NCBI GenBank assembly: GCA_043392685.1
Contig: JBHZGM010000021.1
Reading direction: 5' to 3' (one strand)
DNA length: 64,000 nt
Source of the DNA: Metapseudomonas sp043392685
GTDB lineage: Bacteria > Pseudomonadota > Gammaproteobacteria > Pseudomonadales > Pseudomonadaceae
Shown here: one piece after another, positions 17,342 to 26,233 of the stretch
Layout: the number at the start of each line of letters is the position of its first letter
How positions within the stretch are numbered: the stretch's first letter is position 1
Program-made: the position numbers and the translations under genes
Notes under the pieces: model-generated
Told to the model about the DNA's origin: nothing
Databases searched by the model: none
The model's input: only the letters and a program-made list of their open reading frames with translations

Positions 17342-18418
17342 ATGCTGACCACCCTTCTTATCGAACTGCTTGACCGCATCCGCAGGCCCTGGGTTCCCCT
17401 GCTGGGCGCCGCGCTGCTGAGCGGTTGCTCCAGCCTGGATTACTACGGCCAGTTGGCACGTGGGCAGCTCGCCCTGCTGCACGCCCGCCAGCCGGTGCAA
17501 GCGCTGATCGACGATCCCGCGCAACCGCAAGTGCTGCGTCAGCGCCTGGCACTCACCCAGCAGGCGCGGACCTTCGCCAGTGATTCGCTGGGGCTTCCGG
17601 ACAATGGCAGCTACCGCGTCTATGCCGATATCCAGCGGCCCTACGTGGTGTGGAACCTGTTCGCCACGCCGGAGTTCTCCCTGCAGCCGCAAACCCACTG
17701 CTTTCCCATTGCAGGTTGTGTCGCCTATCGCGGCTACTACCAGTTGGGTCGTGCCAGGGGCGCCGCCGCCTTGCTCCGGCAGCAAGGGTTGGAGACCTGG
17801 GTCGGCGGCGTCGAGGCCTATTCCACCCTGGGCTGGTTCGACGACCCGCTGCTCAACACCATGCTGCGCTGGAATGACGACCGCCTTGCGGCGCTGATCT
17901 TCCACGAACTGGCCCACCAGCAGCTCTATGTGCCGGGGGATACGGCGTTCAACGAGTCCTTCGCCAGCTTCGTCGAGCGTGAAGGCCTGAGCCAGTGGCG
18001 CGCCAGCCGTGGTCTTGCTACCCGGGGCGATGAGGATGCCCGGCGCCGGGACGCCCTGACCCGCCTGGTGCTGGACGCCCGCGAACGCCTGCAACGCCTT
18101 TACGCCAGCGGCTTTCCGCCCGAGCGCATGCGCCAGGCCAAGGCCGAGGAATTCGAGCGCCTGCGCCGCGATTATCGCGTCATGCGCGACCGCGATTGGG
18201 GCGGCTACAACCGCTTCGATGCCTGGATGGAAGGGCCGATGAACAACGCCAAGCTGCTGCCCTTCGGGCTCTATGACCAGTGGATACCGGCTTTCGCCGC
18301 GCTGTTCCGCGAGGCGGGTGGGAACTGGCAAGCCTTCTACCGGCGCGCTGCAGAGCTGGGGGAGATGCCTCAGCAGGAACGCACACGAGCACTGGAAAGC
18401 CTGGCGGCGAACCGCTAG
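17342..18418 (+). CDS. Predicted lipoprotein zinc aminopeptidase
   Basis: 358 residues. LSGCSS lipobox-like site at Cys29 after a hydrophobic segment, then the family of predicted aminopeptidases (COG4324-like). Zinc motif HELAH at residues 188-192, with NESFASFVE near 204-212 providing the third ligand. YYGQLARGQLALLHARQPV near the N-terminus is typical of the family. Substrate not known. It is divergent from the lipoprotein pair and followed by a DUF1161 gene on the same strand. Confidence 0.88.
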   Translation: MLTTLLIELLDRIRRPWVPLLGAALLSGCSSLDYYGQLARGQLALLHARQPVQALIDDPAQPQVLRQRLALTQQARTFASDSLGLPDNGSYRVYADIQRPYVVWNLFATPEFSLQPQTHCFPIAGCVAYRGYYQLGRARGAAALLRQQGLETWVGGVEAYSTLGWFDDPLLNTMLRWNDDRLAALIFHELAHQQLYVPGDTAFNESFASFVEREGLSQWRASRGLATRGDEDARRRDALTRLVLDARERLQRLYASGFPPERMRQAKAEEFERLRRDYRVMRDRDWGGYNRFDAWMEGPMNNAKLLPFGLYDQWIPAFAALFREAGGNWQAFYRRAAELGEMPQQERTRALESLAANR

Positions 18419-18476
18419 AACTTGCCTGGCTGGCTGTCAGTCCAACGGCCAGGACAACAAGGAAATGGAGTCGGCG

Positions 18477-18710
18477 ATGAGAAGAATGGCTGTAGTCCTG
18501 ATGCTGGGCGTGTTGGCGGGCACCGCCGTGGCGGCACCCAAGCCCTGCGAGGAGCTGAAGCAGGAAATCGAAGTGAAGATCCAGGCCGCCGGGGTCACCA
18601 GCTACACCCTGGAGATAGTCCCCAACGCCGAAGTGAAGGACCAGAGCATGGTGGTCGGCTCCTGCGAGAACGGCACCAAAAAGATCATCTACCAGCGCAA
18701 TGGGGATTGA
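18477..18710 (+). CDS. DUF1161 small secreted protein
   Basis: 77 residues from ATG 18477, preceded by GGAG about 10 bases upstream. Signal peptide (MRRMAVVLMLGVLAGTAVAA) followed by PKPCEELKQEIEVKIQAAG, VTSYTLEIV and VVGSCENGTKKIIY, the DUF1161 pattern with two cysteines that could pair in the periplasm. Function unknown. It may be co-transcribed with the aminopeptidase 58 bases upstream. Confidence 0.88.
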   Translation: MRRMAVVLMLGVLAGTAVAAPKPCEELKQEIEVKIQAAGVTSYTLEIVPNAEVKDQSMVVGSCENGTKKIIYQRNGD

Positions 18711-18730
18711 TTCGTCACGGGGGACCGCCT

Positions 18731-18831
18731 TGTAGAAGCGAATTCATTCGCGAAAGGCCGTGTTGCGGCCCCTCCTTGAAATCTGCCTGGGCAGGTCTTC
18801 GATCTGCATCGCGATTGAAATCGCTTCCACA
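18731..18831. repeat. REP-like doublet
   Basis: Left arm TGTAGAAGCGAATTCATTCG (from 18731) and right arm ending gcgattgaaatcgcttccaca (to 18831) are imperfect inverted copies. Internal hairpins include GGCCGTGTTGCGGCC. It fills the 148-base gap between two convergent genes. Confidence 0.8.
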
Positions 18832-18858
18832 AAATGCGGCCTCTCGTCGTCGGCCTTT

Positions 18859-19503
18859 TCACCCAAACGCCCGTCTCAGCTCTTCCAGGCTGGCGAAGTA
18901 GTAGGCCGGCGCTTCGCCCATCAATTCCTCGCGGCTGCCGAAGCCGTAACCCACGCCCGCCCCGTGCACGCCATTGCGGCTCGCGCCGATCAGGTCGTGC
19001 TTGCGGTCGCCGATCATCAGGGTATCGGCAGGGTCCAGGCGCTCCTCTTCCAGCAGGTGGGCGATCAGCTCCACCTTGTTGGTGCGGGTACCGTCCAGTT
19101 CGCTACCGTAGATGTGCTTGAAGTGCCGGTCGAAGCCGAAGTGCCGGGCGATTTCGCGGGCGAAGACCGTCGGCTTGCTGGTGGCGATGAACAGGGTGCG
19201 GCCCTGTTCGCGCAGGCGTTCGAGCAAGGCATCGATACCGTCGAACACGCGGTTCTCATAGAGCCCGGTGACCTTGAAGCGGTCGCGGTAGTGGTTCACC
19301 GCTTCCCAGGCGCGTTCCTCGGGGAGGTCGTAGGTCTGCATGAAGCACTGCAGCAGCGGCGGGCCGATGAAGTGCTCCAGCTTCGCCAGGTCCGGCTCGT
19401 GGATGTCCAGTTTGCCCAGCGCGTACTGCACCGAGCGGGTGATGCCCTCGCGTGGGTCGGTAAGGGTGCCGTCGAGGTCGAAGAGTATGTTGCGGTAATC
19501 CAA
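18859..19503 (-). CDS. HAD-family phosphatase (Gph-like)
   Basis: 214 residues. HAD motif I FDLDGTLTD (residues 8-16), motif II region IATSKP near 105, and motif III/IV GDRKHDLIGA near 165, with a cap domain in between. Resembles the phosphoglycolate-phosphatase branch; the substrate cannot be assigned. The start is TTG (complement of 19501-19503), with no other in-frame start upstream. A GGGGG stretch overlapping the end of the upstream gene may be the ribosome site, so it is probably coupled to the gamma-carbonic-anhydrase gene. Confidence 0.88.
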   Translation of the reverse strand: MDYRNILFDLDGTLTDPREGITRSVQYALGKLDIHEPDLAKLEHFIGPPLLQCFMQTYDLPEERAWEAVNHYRDRFKVTGLYENRVFDGIDALLERLREQGRTLFIATSKPTVFAREIARHFGFDRHFKHIYGSELDGTRTNKVELIAHLLEEERLDPADTLMIGDRKHDLIGASRNGVHGAGVGYGFGSREELMGEAPAYYFASLEELRRAFG

Positions 19504-19504
19504 C

Positions 19505-20050
19505 TCAGCCCCCGTAGCCTTCGGCGATGTGAAGGTCCTTCAGTTTCACGTAGTTGGCCGCGCTGTAGGTGAAGAAGGCCTTTTCCTTGTCGCTCAGCGG
19601 GCGGGCCTGTTTCACCGGGCTGCCGACGTAGAGGTAGCCGCTTTCCAGGCGCTTGCCCGGCGGCACCAGGCTGCCGGCGCCGAGCACCACGTCGTCATCG
19701 ATCACCGCGCCGTCCATGACGATGCTGCCCATGCCGATCAGCACCCGGCTGCCGACCTTGCAGCCGTGCAGCAGCGCCTTGTGGCCGATGGTCACGTCGT
19801 CACCGATTTCCAGCGGATAGCCGTCGGGGTTGAAGGGACCGGCGTGGGTGATGTGCAGCACGCTGCCGTCCTGCACGCTGGTGCGCGCGCCAATGCGGAT
19901 GCGGTGCATGTCGCCACGGATGGTCACCAGCGGCCAGACCGAGCTGTCGTCGCCCAGCTGCACGTCGCCGATGACCACGGCGGAGGCATCGACGAAGACC
20001 CGTTCGCCGAGCTGGGGGCGGATGCCCTGGTAGGTTCTGATCGGGTTCAT
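19505..20050 (-). CDS. Gamma-carbonic-anhydrase-like hexapeptide protein (YrdA family)
   Basis: 181 residues of left-handed beta-helix hexapeptide repeats (e.g. VIGDVQLGDDSSVWPLVTIRG, IGDDVTIGHKALLHGCKVGS, LIGMGSIVMDGAVIDDDVVLGAG). Conserved histidines expected to bind the metal are visible in LHITHAG and GHKALLHG. Catalytic activity in bacterial YrdA proteins is uncertain. It lies immediately upstream of the HAD gene and is divergent from prlC. Confidence 0.92.
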   Translation of the reverse strand: MNPIRTYQGIRPQLGERVFVDASAVVIGDVQLGDDSSVWPLVTIRGDMHRIRIGARTSVQDGSVLHITHAGPFNPDGYPLEIGDDVTIGHKALLHGCKVGSRVLIGMGSIVMDGAVIDDDVVLGAGSLVPPGKRLESGYLYVGSPVKQARPLSDKEKAFFTYSAANYVKLKDLHIAEGYGG

Positions 20051-20160
20051 AGAGATTCCTGAGGCTGCGTCAGCCGGCGATTGTAATTAAGATGGCTGCC
20101 ATTCGGGCTGTGTCTCGTCTCCTCGTGCAGCCCGCCCTTCCTCGAATACAGGTGAATGCC

Positions 20161-22209
20161 GTGACCCTGAGCAATCCCCTCCTGCAAGACTTCGACCTGC
20201 CGCCCTACTCCGCCATTCGTCCGGAACATGTCGAACCGGCCGTCGACCAGATTCTCGCCGACAACCGCGCCGCCATCGCCGAACTGCTTGAACGCCAGGA
20301 TGGCACCCCCACCTGGCGGGGGCTGGTGCTGGCGCTGGACGAACTGGGCGAGCGCCTGGGTCGGGCCTGGAGCCCGGTGAGCCACCTGAATGCCGTGTGC
20401 AACAACCCCGAGTTGCGCAATGCCTACGAGGCGTGCCTGCCCAAACTGTCCGAATACTGGACGGAAATGGGCCAGAACCGTGCGCTGTTCCAGGCCTACG
20501 AGGCACTGGCCGGCGGTCCCGAAGCTGCCGGTTTCGACGTGGCGCAGAAGACCATCCTCGACCACGCACTGCGCGACTTCCGCCTGTCCGGCATCGACCT
20601 GCCGGCCGACAAGCAGCAGCGTTACGGCGAAATCCAGATGAAGCTGTCGGAACTCGGCAGCCGCTTCTCCAACCAGCTGCTGGACGCCACCCAGGCCTGG
20701 ACCAAGCAGGTCCACGACGAAGCAGCCCTGGCCGGCCTCACCGATTCGGCCAAGGCACAGATGAAACAGGCCGCCGAGGCCAAGGGCCTGGACGGCTGGC
20801 TGATCACCCTGGAATTCCCCAGCTACTACGCGGTGATGACCTACGCCGACGACCGCGCTTTGCGCCAGGAGGTCTACACCGCCTACAGCACCCGCGCCTC
20901 CGACCAGGGGCCGAATGCCGGGCAGAACGACAATGGCCCGGTGATGGCCGAAATCCTTGACCTGCGCCAGGAACTGGCCCGGCTGCTGGGCTTCGAGCAC
21001 TTCGCCGACCTCTCCCTTGCCACCAAGATGGCCGAGTCCACCCCGCAGGTGCTGGGCTTCCTCCGCGATCTCGCCAAGCGCAGCAAGCCATTCGCCGCCA
21101 AGGACCTGGAAGAGCTCAAGGCCTTCGCCGCCGAGCGCGGCGTGAGCGACCTGCAGAGCTGGGACGTGGGCTACTTCAGCGAGAAGCTGCGCGAGCAGCG
21201 CTACAGCATTTCCCAGGAAGCCCTGCGCGCCTACTTCCCCGTCGACAAGGTGCTGTCCGGCCTGTTCACCATCGTGCAGAAGCTCTACGGCATCGAAATC
21301 CGCGAGCTGTCCGGCTTCGATACCTGGCACCCGGACGTGCGCCTGTTCGAGATCAGCGAGAACGGCCAGCACGTCGGCCGCTTCTTCTTCGATCTCTATG
21401 CCCGTGCCAACAAACGCGGCGGCGCCTGGATGGACGGCGCCCGCGACAAGCGCCGCAATGCCGGTGGCGAACTGGTGAGCCCGGTGGCCAACCTGGTCTG
21501 CAACTTCACGCCGGCTGTGGGCGACAAACCGGCCCTGCTGACCCATGACGAAGTCACCACCCTCTTCCACGAGTTCGGCCACGGCCTGCACCACCTGCTG
21601 ACCCGCGTCGAGCATGCCGGTGCATCCGGCATCAATGGCGTGGCCTGGGACGCGGTGGAGCTGCCCAGCCAGTTCATGGAGAACTGGTGCTGGGAACCGG
21701 AAGGCCTGGCGCTGATCTCCGGCCACTACCAGACTGGCGAGCCGCTGCCCCAGGACCTGCTGGACAAGATGCTGGCGGCGAAGAACTTCCAGTCCGGCCT
21801 GATGATGGTGCGCCAGCTGGAGTTCTCCCTGTTCGACTTCGAACTGCATGCCACCCACGGCGACGGCCGCAGTGTCCTCGACGTGCTGGAGGCGGTCCGC
21901 TCCGAAGTCGCGGTGATGCGTCCGCCGGCGTTCAACCGCTTCGCCAACAGCTTCGCGCACATCTTCGCCGGCGGTTACGCAGCCGGTTACTACAGCTACA
22001 AGTGGGCGGAAGTGCTGTCTGCCGATGCCTTCTCCCGCTTCGAGGAAGAGGGTGTGCTCAATCCGGCCACCGGCCGCGCATTCCGCGAGGCCATCCTGGC
22101 CCGTGGCGGTTCCCAGGAGCCCATGGTGCTGTTCGTCGACTTCCGTGGTCGCGAGCCCTCCATCGACGCCCTGTTGCGCCACAGCGGCCTGACGGAGGAC
22201 GCAGCATGA
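20161..22209 (+). CDS. prlC: Oligopeptidase A
   Basis: Cytoplasmic M3 zinc metallopeptidase that degrades short peptides, including cleaved signal peptides. 682 residues from GTG 20161, which has an AGGTG ribosome site and matches the family start (…NPLLQDFDLPPYSAI). The longer in-frame start at 20092 is rejected. The zinc site H470-E-F-G-H474 is intact, and downstream VEHAGASGINGVAWDAVELPSQ-type sequence is typical. Its stop overlaps the start of the YheV-like gene by ATGA. Confidence 0.96.
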   Translation: MTLSNPLLQDFDLPPYSAIRPEHVEPAVDQILADNRAAIAELLERQDGTPTWRGLVLALDELGERLGRAWSPVSHLNAVCNNPELRNAYEACLPKLSEYWTEMGQNRALFQAYEALAGGPEAAGFDVAQKTILDHALRDFRLSGIDLPADKQQRYGEIQMKLSELGSRFSNQLLDATQAWTKQVHDEAALAGLTDSAKAQMKQAAEAKGLDGWLITLEFPSYYAVMTYADDRALRQEVYTAYSTRASDQGPNAGQNDNGPVMAEILDLRQELARLLGFEHFADLSLATKMAESTPQVLGFLRDLAKRSKPFAAKDLEELKAFAAERGVSDLQSWDVGYFSEKLREQRYSISQEALRAYFPVDKVLSGLFTIVQKLYGIEIRELSGFDTWHPDVRLFEISENGQHVGRFFFDLYARANKRGGAWMDGARDKRRNAGGELVSPVANLVCNFTPAVGDKPALLTHDEVTTLFHEFGHGLHHLLTRVEHAGASGINGVAWDAVELPSQFMENWCWEPEGLALISGHYQTGEPLPQDLLDKMLAAKNFQSGLMMVRQLEFSLFDFELHATHGDGRSVLDVLEAVRSEVAVMRPPAFNRFANSFAHIFAGGYAAGYYSYKWAEVLSADAFSRFEEEGVLNPATGRAFREAILARGGSQEPMVLFVDFRGREPSIDALLRHSGLTEDAA

Positions 22210-22472
22210 CTGCCACACCGAAACGCTTCATCGCCGGCGCCGTGTGCCCGGCATGCAGCGAGATGGACAAGATCCAGATGTGGGAAGAGGACGGTGTGCC
22301 GCACCGCCAGTGCGTGGCCTGCGGCTACGCCGACACCCTGAATGCCCAGGGCCAGTCGGTGCCGAAGGAACTGGGCACCCGGGTCAACCAGGTGAAGCCG
22401 AAGGTGGCCGATCCCAAGGTGCAGTCGGTGCAGTTCTTCCCCAATCCCAAGCTGAAGAAGCCCAGCGAGTAA
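22206..22472 (+). CDS. YheV-family zinc-ribbon protein
   Basis: 88 residues. Four cysteines in two CxxC pairs (Cys14/Cys17 in CPAC and Cys36/Cys39 in CVAC) build a predicted zinc ribbon. The tail is lysine/proline-rich and ends VQFFPNPKLKKPSE. In enterobacteria YheV is also a small zinc-ribbon protein of unknown role. Translationally coupled to prlC by a four-base overlap, and 21 bases upstream of the DUF1835 gene. Confidence 0.9.
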   Translation: MTATPKRFIAGAVCPACSEMDKIQMWEEDGVPHRQCVACGYADTLNAQGQSVPKELGTRVNQVKPKVADPKVQSVQFFPNPKLKKPSE

Positions 22473-22493
22473 GCACGAGGCCAAGGCGGGCGC

Positions 22494-23276
22494 ATGTGGC
22501 ACCTGGTTTGTGGTGATGTGGCGGCGCAAGGCGTAACCCGCGTCATCGGCGAGGACGTCGCCGCCCGCGCGTTGCGTGTGCTGCGTGACGACCTGGCGGT
22601 TGGGCCGCTGGTGGATGTCGAGACGCCGCCCTGCTCGGTCCGTGCGCAGTTCTGGCTGGATGTCTGGCCCGGTGCGGTGACGCCGCGGCCGGATTTCGCC
22701 ACGGACCTCTGTGCCGATGCCGATTGGCTCGCCGCGCTGAAACGGCAGGATCGACCGGTCACCGTCTGGCATGGCGACAGCTGTTCCGAACAACTTCTGC
22801 TGGCCCGTGTCGCGGCCGCCCTGGAAGGCAGCGACCTGCCGTTCCGGGAGGTGCCTTGCGGCACCGGCGACAGCCGCGTCGGGAGGCGCCGCGCGGTAGG
22901 CATGATCGCCCCCGCCGAAATGGGCGCGTATTTCCTGCCGAAGCCGGTCGATGCCGGGCGCAAGGCGTTGCTCGCCAGCCAGTGGCGCGCCGCCGTGGCC
23001 GGCAATGCCGATATCCGCCGCTGGCAAAAGGGCGATTTCCAGGGTGAGGACCATCGTCAGATAGACGCCATCCTCCTCGGCGCCTGCACACCGGACTGGC
23101 GGCCACTGGCGCGGGTGATGGCGGAGTTGATGGGGCGGAGCGACGGCTTCTTTGTCACGGACTTCTTCGCCTACTGGCGCGCCCGCGAGCTGGCCGCACA
23201 GGGGCATCTCGAACTGGGCGGGTCCCCTGGCCAGCATGGCTACGGTGGGCTGACTGTTCGCCTCTCCGGACGATAG
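22494..23276 (+). CDS. DUF1835 domain protein
   Basis: 260 residues. N-terminal DUF1835-like segment (HLVCGDVAAQGVTRVIGEDVAARALRVLRDDLAVGPL, residues 3-39), then VTVWHGDSCSEQLLLARV near 90 and a C-terminal region ending GGSPGQHGYGGLTVRLSGR. Function unknown; I see no catalytic motif that would decide it. Probably the last gene of the prlC transcript. Confidence 0.82.
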   Translation: MWHLVCGDVAAQGVTRVIGEDVAARALRVLRDDLAVGPLVDVETPPCSVRAQFWLDVWPGAVTPRPDFATDLCADADWLAALKRQDRPVTVWHGDSCSEQLLLARVAAALEGSDLPFREVPCGTGDSRVGRRRAVGMIAPAEMGAYFLPKPVDAGRKALLASQWRAAVAGNADIRRWQKGDFQGEDHRQIDAILLGACTPDWRPLARVMAELMGRSDGFFVTDFFAYWRARELAAQGHLELGGSPGQHGYGGLTVRLSGR

Positions 23277-23300
23277 TTCATTGCATGTCAATCAGTTCCG

Positions 23301-23490
23301 TAGGTTGGTCCGAGGAACGAGGCCCAACGCTGCTCAGCCAGGCCGCCGCGTTGGGTTTCGCAAGCTCGCGGAGCGCCGTCCTTGTAGAAGGGCGAATTCA
23401 TTCGCCAGGCAGACCGCAGGTCTGCAATTGCGAACGCCCAGCTAGCCGGAACCTCCCTCTCCCCCAGCCCCTCTCCCAGAGGGAGAGGGG
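23301..23490. repeat. Composite intergenic repeats
   Basis: Three units in one gap. First, an inverted repeat with arms CCCAACGC (23323-23330) and GCGTTGGG (23348-23355), of a kind often scattered in Pseudomonas genomes. Second, an REP-like unit at about 23382-23436 (gggcgaattcattcgcc). Third, a perfect 10-bp hairpin CCCCTCTCCC-aga-GGGAGAGGGG (23468-23490). No coding potential is seen. Confidence 0.75.
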
Positions 23491-23561
23491 GCCTGAATCC
23501 CTGCCACGGCAGACGCACCGCCCGGCAGAATCCGACTGGTCGCAGGAAGAATCTCCATATA

Positions 23562-23577
23562 CTGTATAGATATACAG
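23562..23577. promoter_or_regulatory. LexA (SOS) box
   Basis: CTGTATAGATATACAG fits the gamma-proteobacterial LexA consensus CTGT-N8-ACAG, with an AT-rich centre. It lies 16 bases upstream of the radical SAM start at 23594. I recall the P. aeruginosa ortholog of this gene being listed in the LexA regulon. Confidence 0.92.
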
Positions 23578-23593
23578 TTTGTGGAGTCCCCCC

Positions 23594-24652
23594 ATGTCCG
23601 TCCCTCTCCCACCTCGCGGCCGTGGTACGGCCAGCAACCCCTTCAATCGCTTCGCACCGATCACGTCGGTGGCGATGGACGACGGCTGGTTCCAGGAAGT
23701 CCCGCCCAGCCGCGCGACCGAAGTCCGGCAGGAAACCGCGAAGAGCATCATCACCCGCAACCAGTCGCCGGACCTGCCCTTCGACCGTTCGGTGAACCCC
23801 TATCGTGGCTGCGAGCATGGCTGCATCTACTGCTATGCCCGACCCAGCCATGCCTACTGGGACATGTCGCCGGGGCTGGATTTCGAGACCCGGCTGATCG
23901 CCAAGACCAATGCTATCGCCCTGCTCGAACAGCAGCTCTCCAAGCCGGGTTACCAGTGCGCGCCGATCAACCTCGGGTCCAACACCGATCCTTACCAGCC
24001 CATCGAACGCGAGTACCGCCTCACCCGCCAGACCCTCGAAGTGCTGCTGCGCTACCGCCACCCGGTGACCATCGTCACCAAGGGCTCGCTGGTACTGCGC
24101 GACCTCGACCTGCTCGGCGAACTGGCGGAGCAGAACCTGGTGGCGGTGATGATCAGCCTCACCACCCTGGACGACGAACTGAAGCGCACCCTGGAGCCTC
24201 GCGCCGCCGCTCCGTCGGCGCGCCTGCGGGCGATCCGTGTGCTCAGTGAACACCGCATTCCGGTGGGGGTGCTCTGTTCGCCGATGATCCCGATGATCAA
24301 TGACATGGAACTGGAGAGCCTGCTGGAAGCGGCTCGGGATAATGGTGCGCGGCAGGCGAACTACATGCTGTTGCGTCTGCCCAGGGAGGTGGGACCGCTG
24401 TTCGAGGAATGGCTCCAGGCGCACTACCCGCAGCGCGCCGCCCATGTGATGAGCATCATTCGCCAGTGCCGGGGCGGGGAAATCTACGACAGCCGCTTTG
24501 GTCACCGCTTCAAGGGCCAGGGGCCTTTCGCCGAACTGCTGGCGCAGCGCTTTGCCGTGGCCATCCGCAAGCTGGGACTGAACCGGCGACGCGACTATGA
24601 ACTGGATTGTTCGCGCTTCTGTCCGCCTGGCGGACAGATGGCGTTGCTTTGA
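23594..24652 (+). CDS. SOS-linked radical SAM protein (PA0069 family)
   Basis: 352 residues. Radical SAM cluster motif CxxxCxxC at Cys73, Cys77 and Cys80 (CEHGCIYC). The family is related in outline to spore photoproduct lyase-like enzymes (NPYRGCEHGCIYCYARP). Later motifs include INLGSNTDPYQPIE and GVLCSPMIPMINDMELE. ATG 23594 is chosen because GTGGAG lies 10 bases upstream and the longer start at 23579 would begin inside or next to the LexA box. A role in repair or processing of damaged DNA or RNA is inferred from SOS control, not shown. Confidence 0.92.
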   Translation: MSVPLPPRGRGTASNPFNRFAPITSVAMDDGWFQEVPPSRATEVRQETAKSIITRNQSPDLPFDRSVNPYRGCEHGCIYCYARPSHAYWDMSPGLDFETRLIAKTNAIALLEQQLSKPGYQCAPINLGSNTDPYQPIEREYRLTRQTLEVLLRYRHPVTIVTKGSLVLRDLDLLGELAEQNLVAVMISLTTLDDELKRTLEPRAAAPSARLRAIRVLSEHRIPVGVLCSPMIPMINDMELESLLEAARDNGARQANYMLLRLPREVGPLFEEWLQAHYPQRAAHVMSIIRQCRGGEIYDSRFGHRFKGQGPFAELLAQRFAVAIRKLGLNRRRDYELDCSRFCPPGGQMALL

Positions 24653-24762
24653 GGTGTGACTCGACGGGCTGTAACGACAGTCCTGTAGGAATTCAAATGC
24701 CGACAATCAGTGGATAATTGGCGGCAGAACAGACAATTCCTACGATGACCGAGGTTGGCAGC

Positions 24763-25470
24763 ATGAGCAACGAGCACGACAAGCAACGTGGTGAGAGTGC
24801 GGAAGAGGCCCTGCGCAACATAGTCGAGGGCTTACAGCGGTTCCGCGACGAAGTCTTTCCACAACAGGAAGAACTGTTCAAGAAGCTTGCCCATGAGCAG
24901 AAACCCCGCGCCATGTTCATCACCTGCGCCGACTCGCGGATCGTCCCCGAGCTGATCACCCAGAGCTCGCCCGGCGATCTGTTCGTCACCCGTAACGTCG
25001 GCAACGTGGTGCCGCCGTACGGCCAGATGAATGGCGGCGTTTCGACGGCCATCGAGTTCGCGGTGATGGCCCTCGGTGTGCACCACATCATCATCTGCGG
25101 CCACTCCGACTGCGGCGCGATGAAGGCGGTGATGGACCCGCAGACCCTGGAGCGCATGCCCACGGTAAAGGCCTGGCTGCGCCATGCCGAGGTGGCCAAG
25201 GTGGTGGTCCAGGAAAACTGCGGCTGCGTCAGCCACGAGTCCCTGTCAGTGCTCACCGAGGAAAACGTGGTGGCCCAGCTGGACCACCTGCGCACCCACC
25301 CTTCGGTGGCGGCGCGCCTGGCCAGCGGCCAGCTGTTCATCCATGGCTGGGTCTATGACATCGAGACGTCCGTCATCAAGGCCTACGATGCCGAGCTGGG
25401 GCGCTTCCGCGCGATCGGTGACGGCCCGCTGCCAATGGCCACGCCACGGCCGCGCTACCTGGCGGATTGA
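24763..25470 (+). CDS. Beta-class carbonic anhydrase
   Basis: Interconverts CO2 and bicarbonate. 235 residues from ATG 24763 (GAGG upstream). Zinc ligands Cys55, His114 and Cys117 and the catalytic pair Asp57/Arg59 (CADSR) are intact, with GHSDCGAM at 113-120. Corresponds to one of the several Pseudomonas beta-CAs. Transcribed alone and followed by a hairpin terminator. No SulP bicarbonate transporter is adjacent here, unlike the arrangement I recall for P. aeruginosa. Confidence 0.94.
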   Translation: MSNEHDKQRGESAEEALRNIVEGLQRFRDEVFPQQEELFKKLAHEQKPRAMFITCADSRIVPELITQSSPGDLFVTRNVGNVVPPYGQMNGGVSTAIEFAVMALGVHHIIICGHSDCGAMKAVMDPQTLERMPTVKAWLRHAEVAKVVVQENCGCVSHESLSVLTEENVVAQLDHLRTHPSVAARLASGQLFIHGWVYDIETSVIKAYDAELGRFRAIGDGPLPMATPRPRYLAD

Positions 25471-25471
25471 C

Positions 25472-25505
25472 GAAAAAAGGGGCTGCCGGTGCGGCCCTTT
25501 CTTAT
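25472..25505 (+). terminator. Terminator after carbonic anhydrase gene
   Basis: AAAAAAGGGGCTGCC … GGCCCTTTCTT forms an imperfect A/T-flanked GC hairpin directly after the stop codon. It could act in both directions for the convergent gene at 25574. Confidence 0.6.
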
Positions 25506-25508
25506 TCC

Positions 25509-25548
25509 TGCGGGAGTGAATTCATCCGCGATTGAAATCGCTCCCACA
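25509..25548. repeat. REP-like palindrome
   Basis: tgcgggagtgaattcatcc … gattgaaatcgctcccaca, an inverted pair with the same core as the other members of the family in this window. Confidence 0.75.
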
Positions 25549-25573
25549 GGGTATGGCGTAGCCCGCGAAGATT

Positions 25574-26233
25574 TCAGCTGGCGGAGCGCTGGCCCTGGTT
25601 CAGCTCCAGGCCGACGCCCAGTTGCTGGGACATGCACGGCCAGCGTTTCCAGGCTTCCTCCACCTTGGGGTCGTGCAGTTGCTGGCGATAGGCCCGGGCC
25701 GAGGGCTGGCTGAACACTTCGTCGTCCAGCAGGCCGTCCACGGCATGGTGCACGGCTTCATCCAGCTGGTTGGCGAAGGGTTCGCCGATCAGGTTGTGGG
25801 CGATCAGATTGGCCACCGTGGTATCCAGCGGGATCAGCGGCTGGCCGAAGTGCAGGATGTAGCGGTCATTGACCTCTTCCACCAGGCGATGCGCCAGGTA
25901 GGCCTCGTCGAGCAGGCCCTCCAGGCCTTCGTGGCCGGCCATCAGGGCCGGGGGCTGCAGGAAGAACTGTTCGGCGACCCGGAGCACCGGCCTGATGCGG
26001 GCTTCGATCCCGGCTTCACGGGCGACATTGGCGGCGGCATCCAGCACGTCCGGGACCTGTTCCACATAGGCAGCGATGAAACGGGCGAGCACGCCCTGGG
26101 CATCCTCTTCCGGAAGACGAATGGCGGGGTGCAGGCTGGCGACCTGGGCTTCCAGTATCCGGGTCAGTTGGGAGGAGGCGACTTCGTTCTGGAGAGCGCG
26201 CTGGATGAGTTCGCGCAGTGCGGCGGTGTTCAT
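25574..26233 (-). CDS. Hypothetical protein conserved upstream of the cox operon
   Basis: 219 residues from ATG 26233, supported by CAGGAG upstream; the longer in-frame start at 26287 lacks one. Soluble, no signal peptide or membrane segment. Helix-rich N-terminal part (ELIQRALQNEVASSQLTRILEAQV) and a C-terminal part with RLVEEVNDRYILHFGQPLIPLD. I do not recognise a catalytic motif. An ortholog in the same place in P. aeruginosa is annotated hypothetical, as far as I recall. Divergent from coxB. Confidence 0.8.
   Translation of the reverse strand: MNTAALRELIQRALQNEVASSQLTRILEAQVASLHPAIRLPEEDAQGVLARFIAAYVEQVPDVLDAAANVAREAGIEARIRPVLRVAEQFFLQPPALMAGHEGLEGLLDEAYLAHRLVEEVNDRYILHFGQPLIPLDTTVANLIAHNLIGEPFANQLDEAVHHAVDGLLDDEVFSQPSARAYRQQLHDPKVEEAWKRWPCMSQQLGVGLELNQGQRSAS

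Noticed and set aside
20047..22218. Antisense frame (723 codons) opposite prlC
   Set aside because: Mirror of a well-supported gene; no motif or ribosome site.
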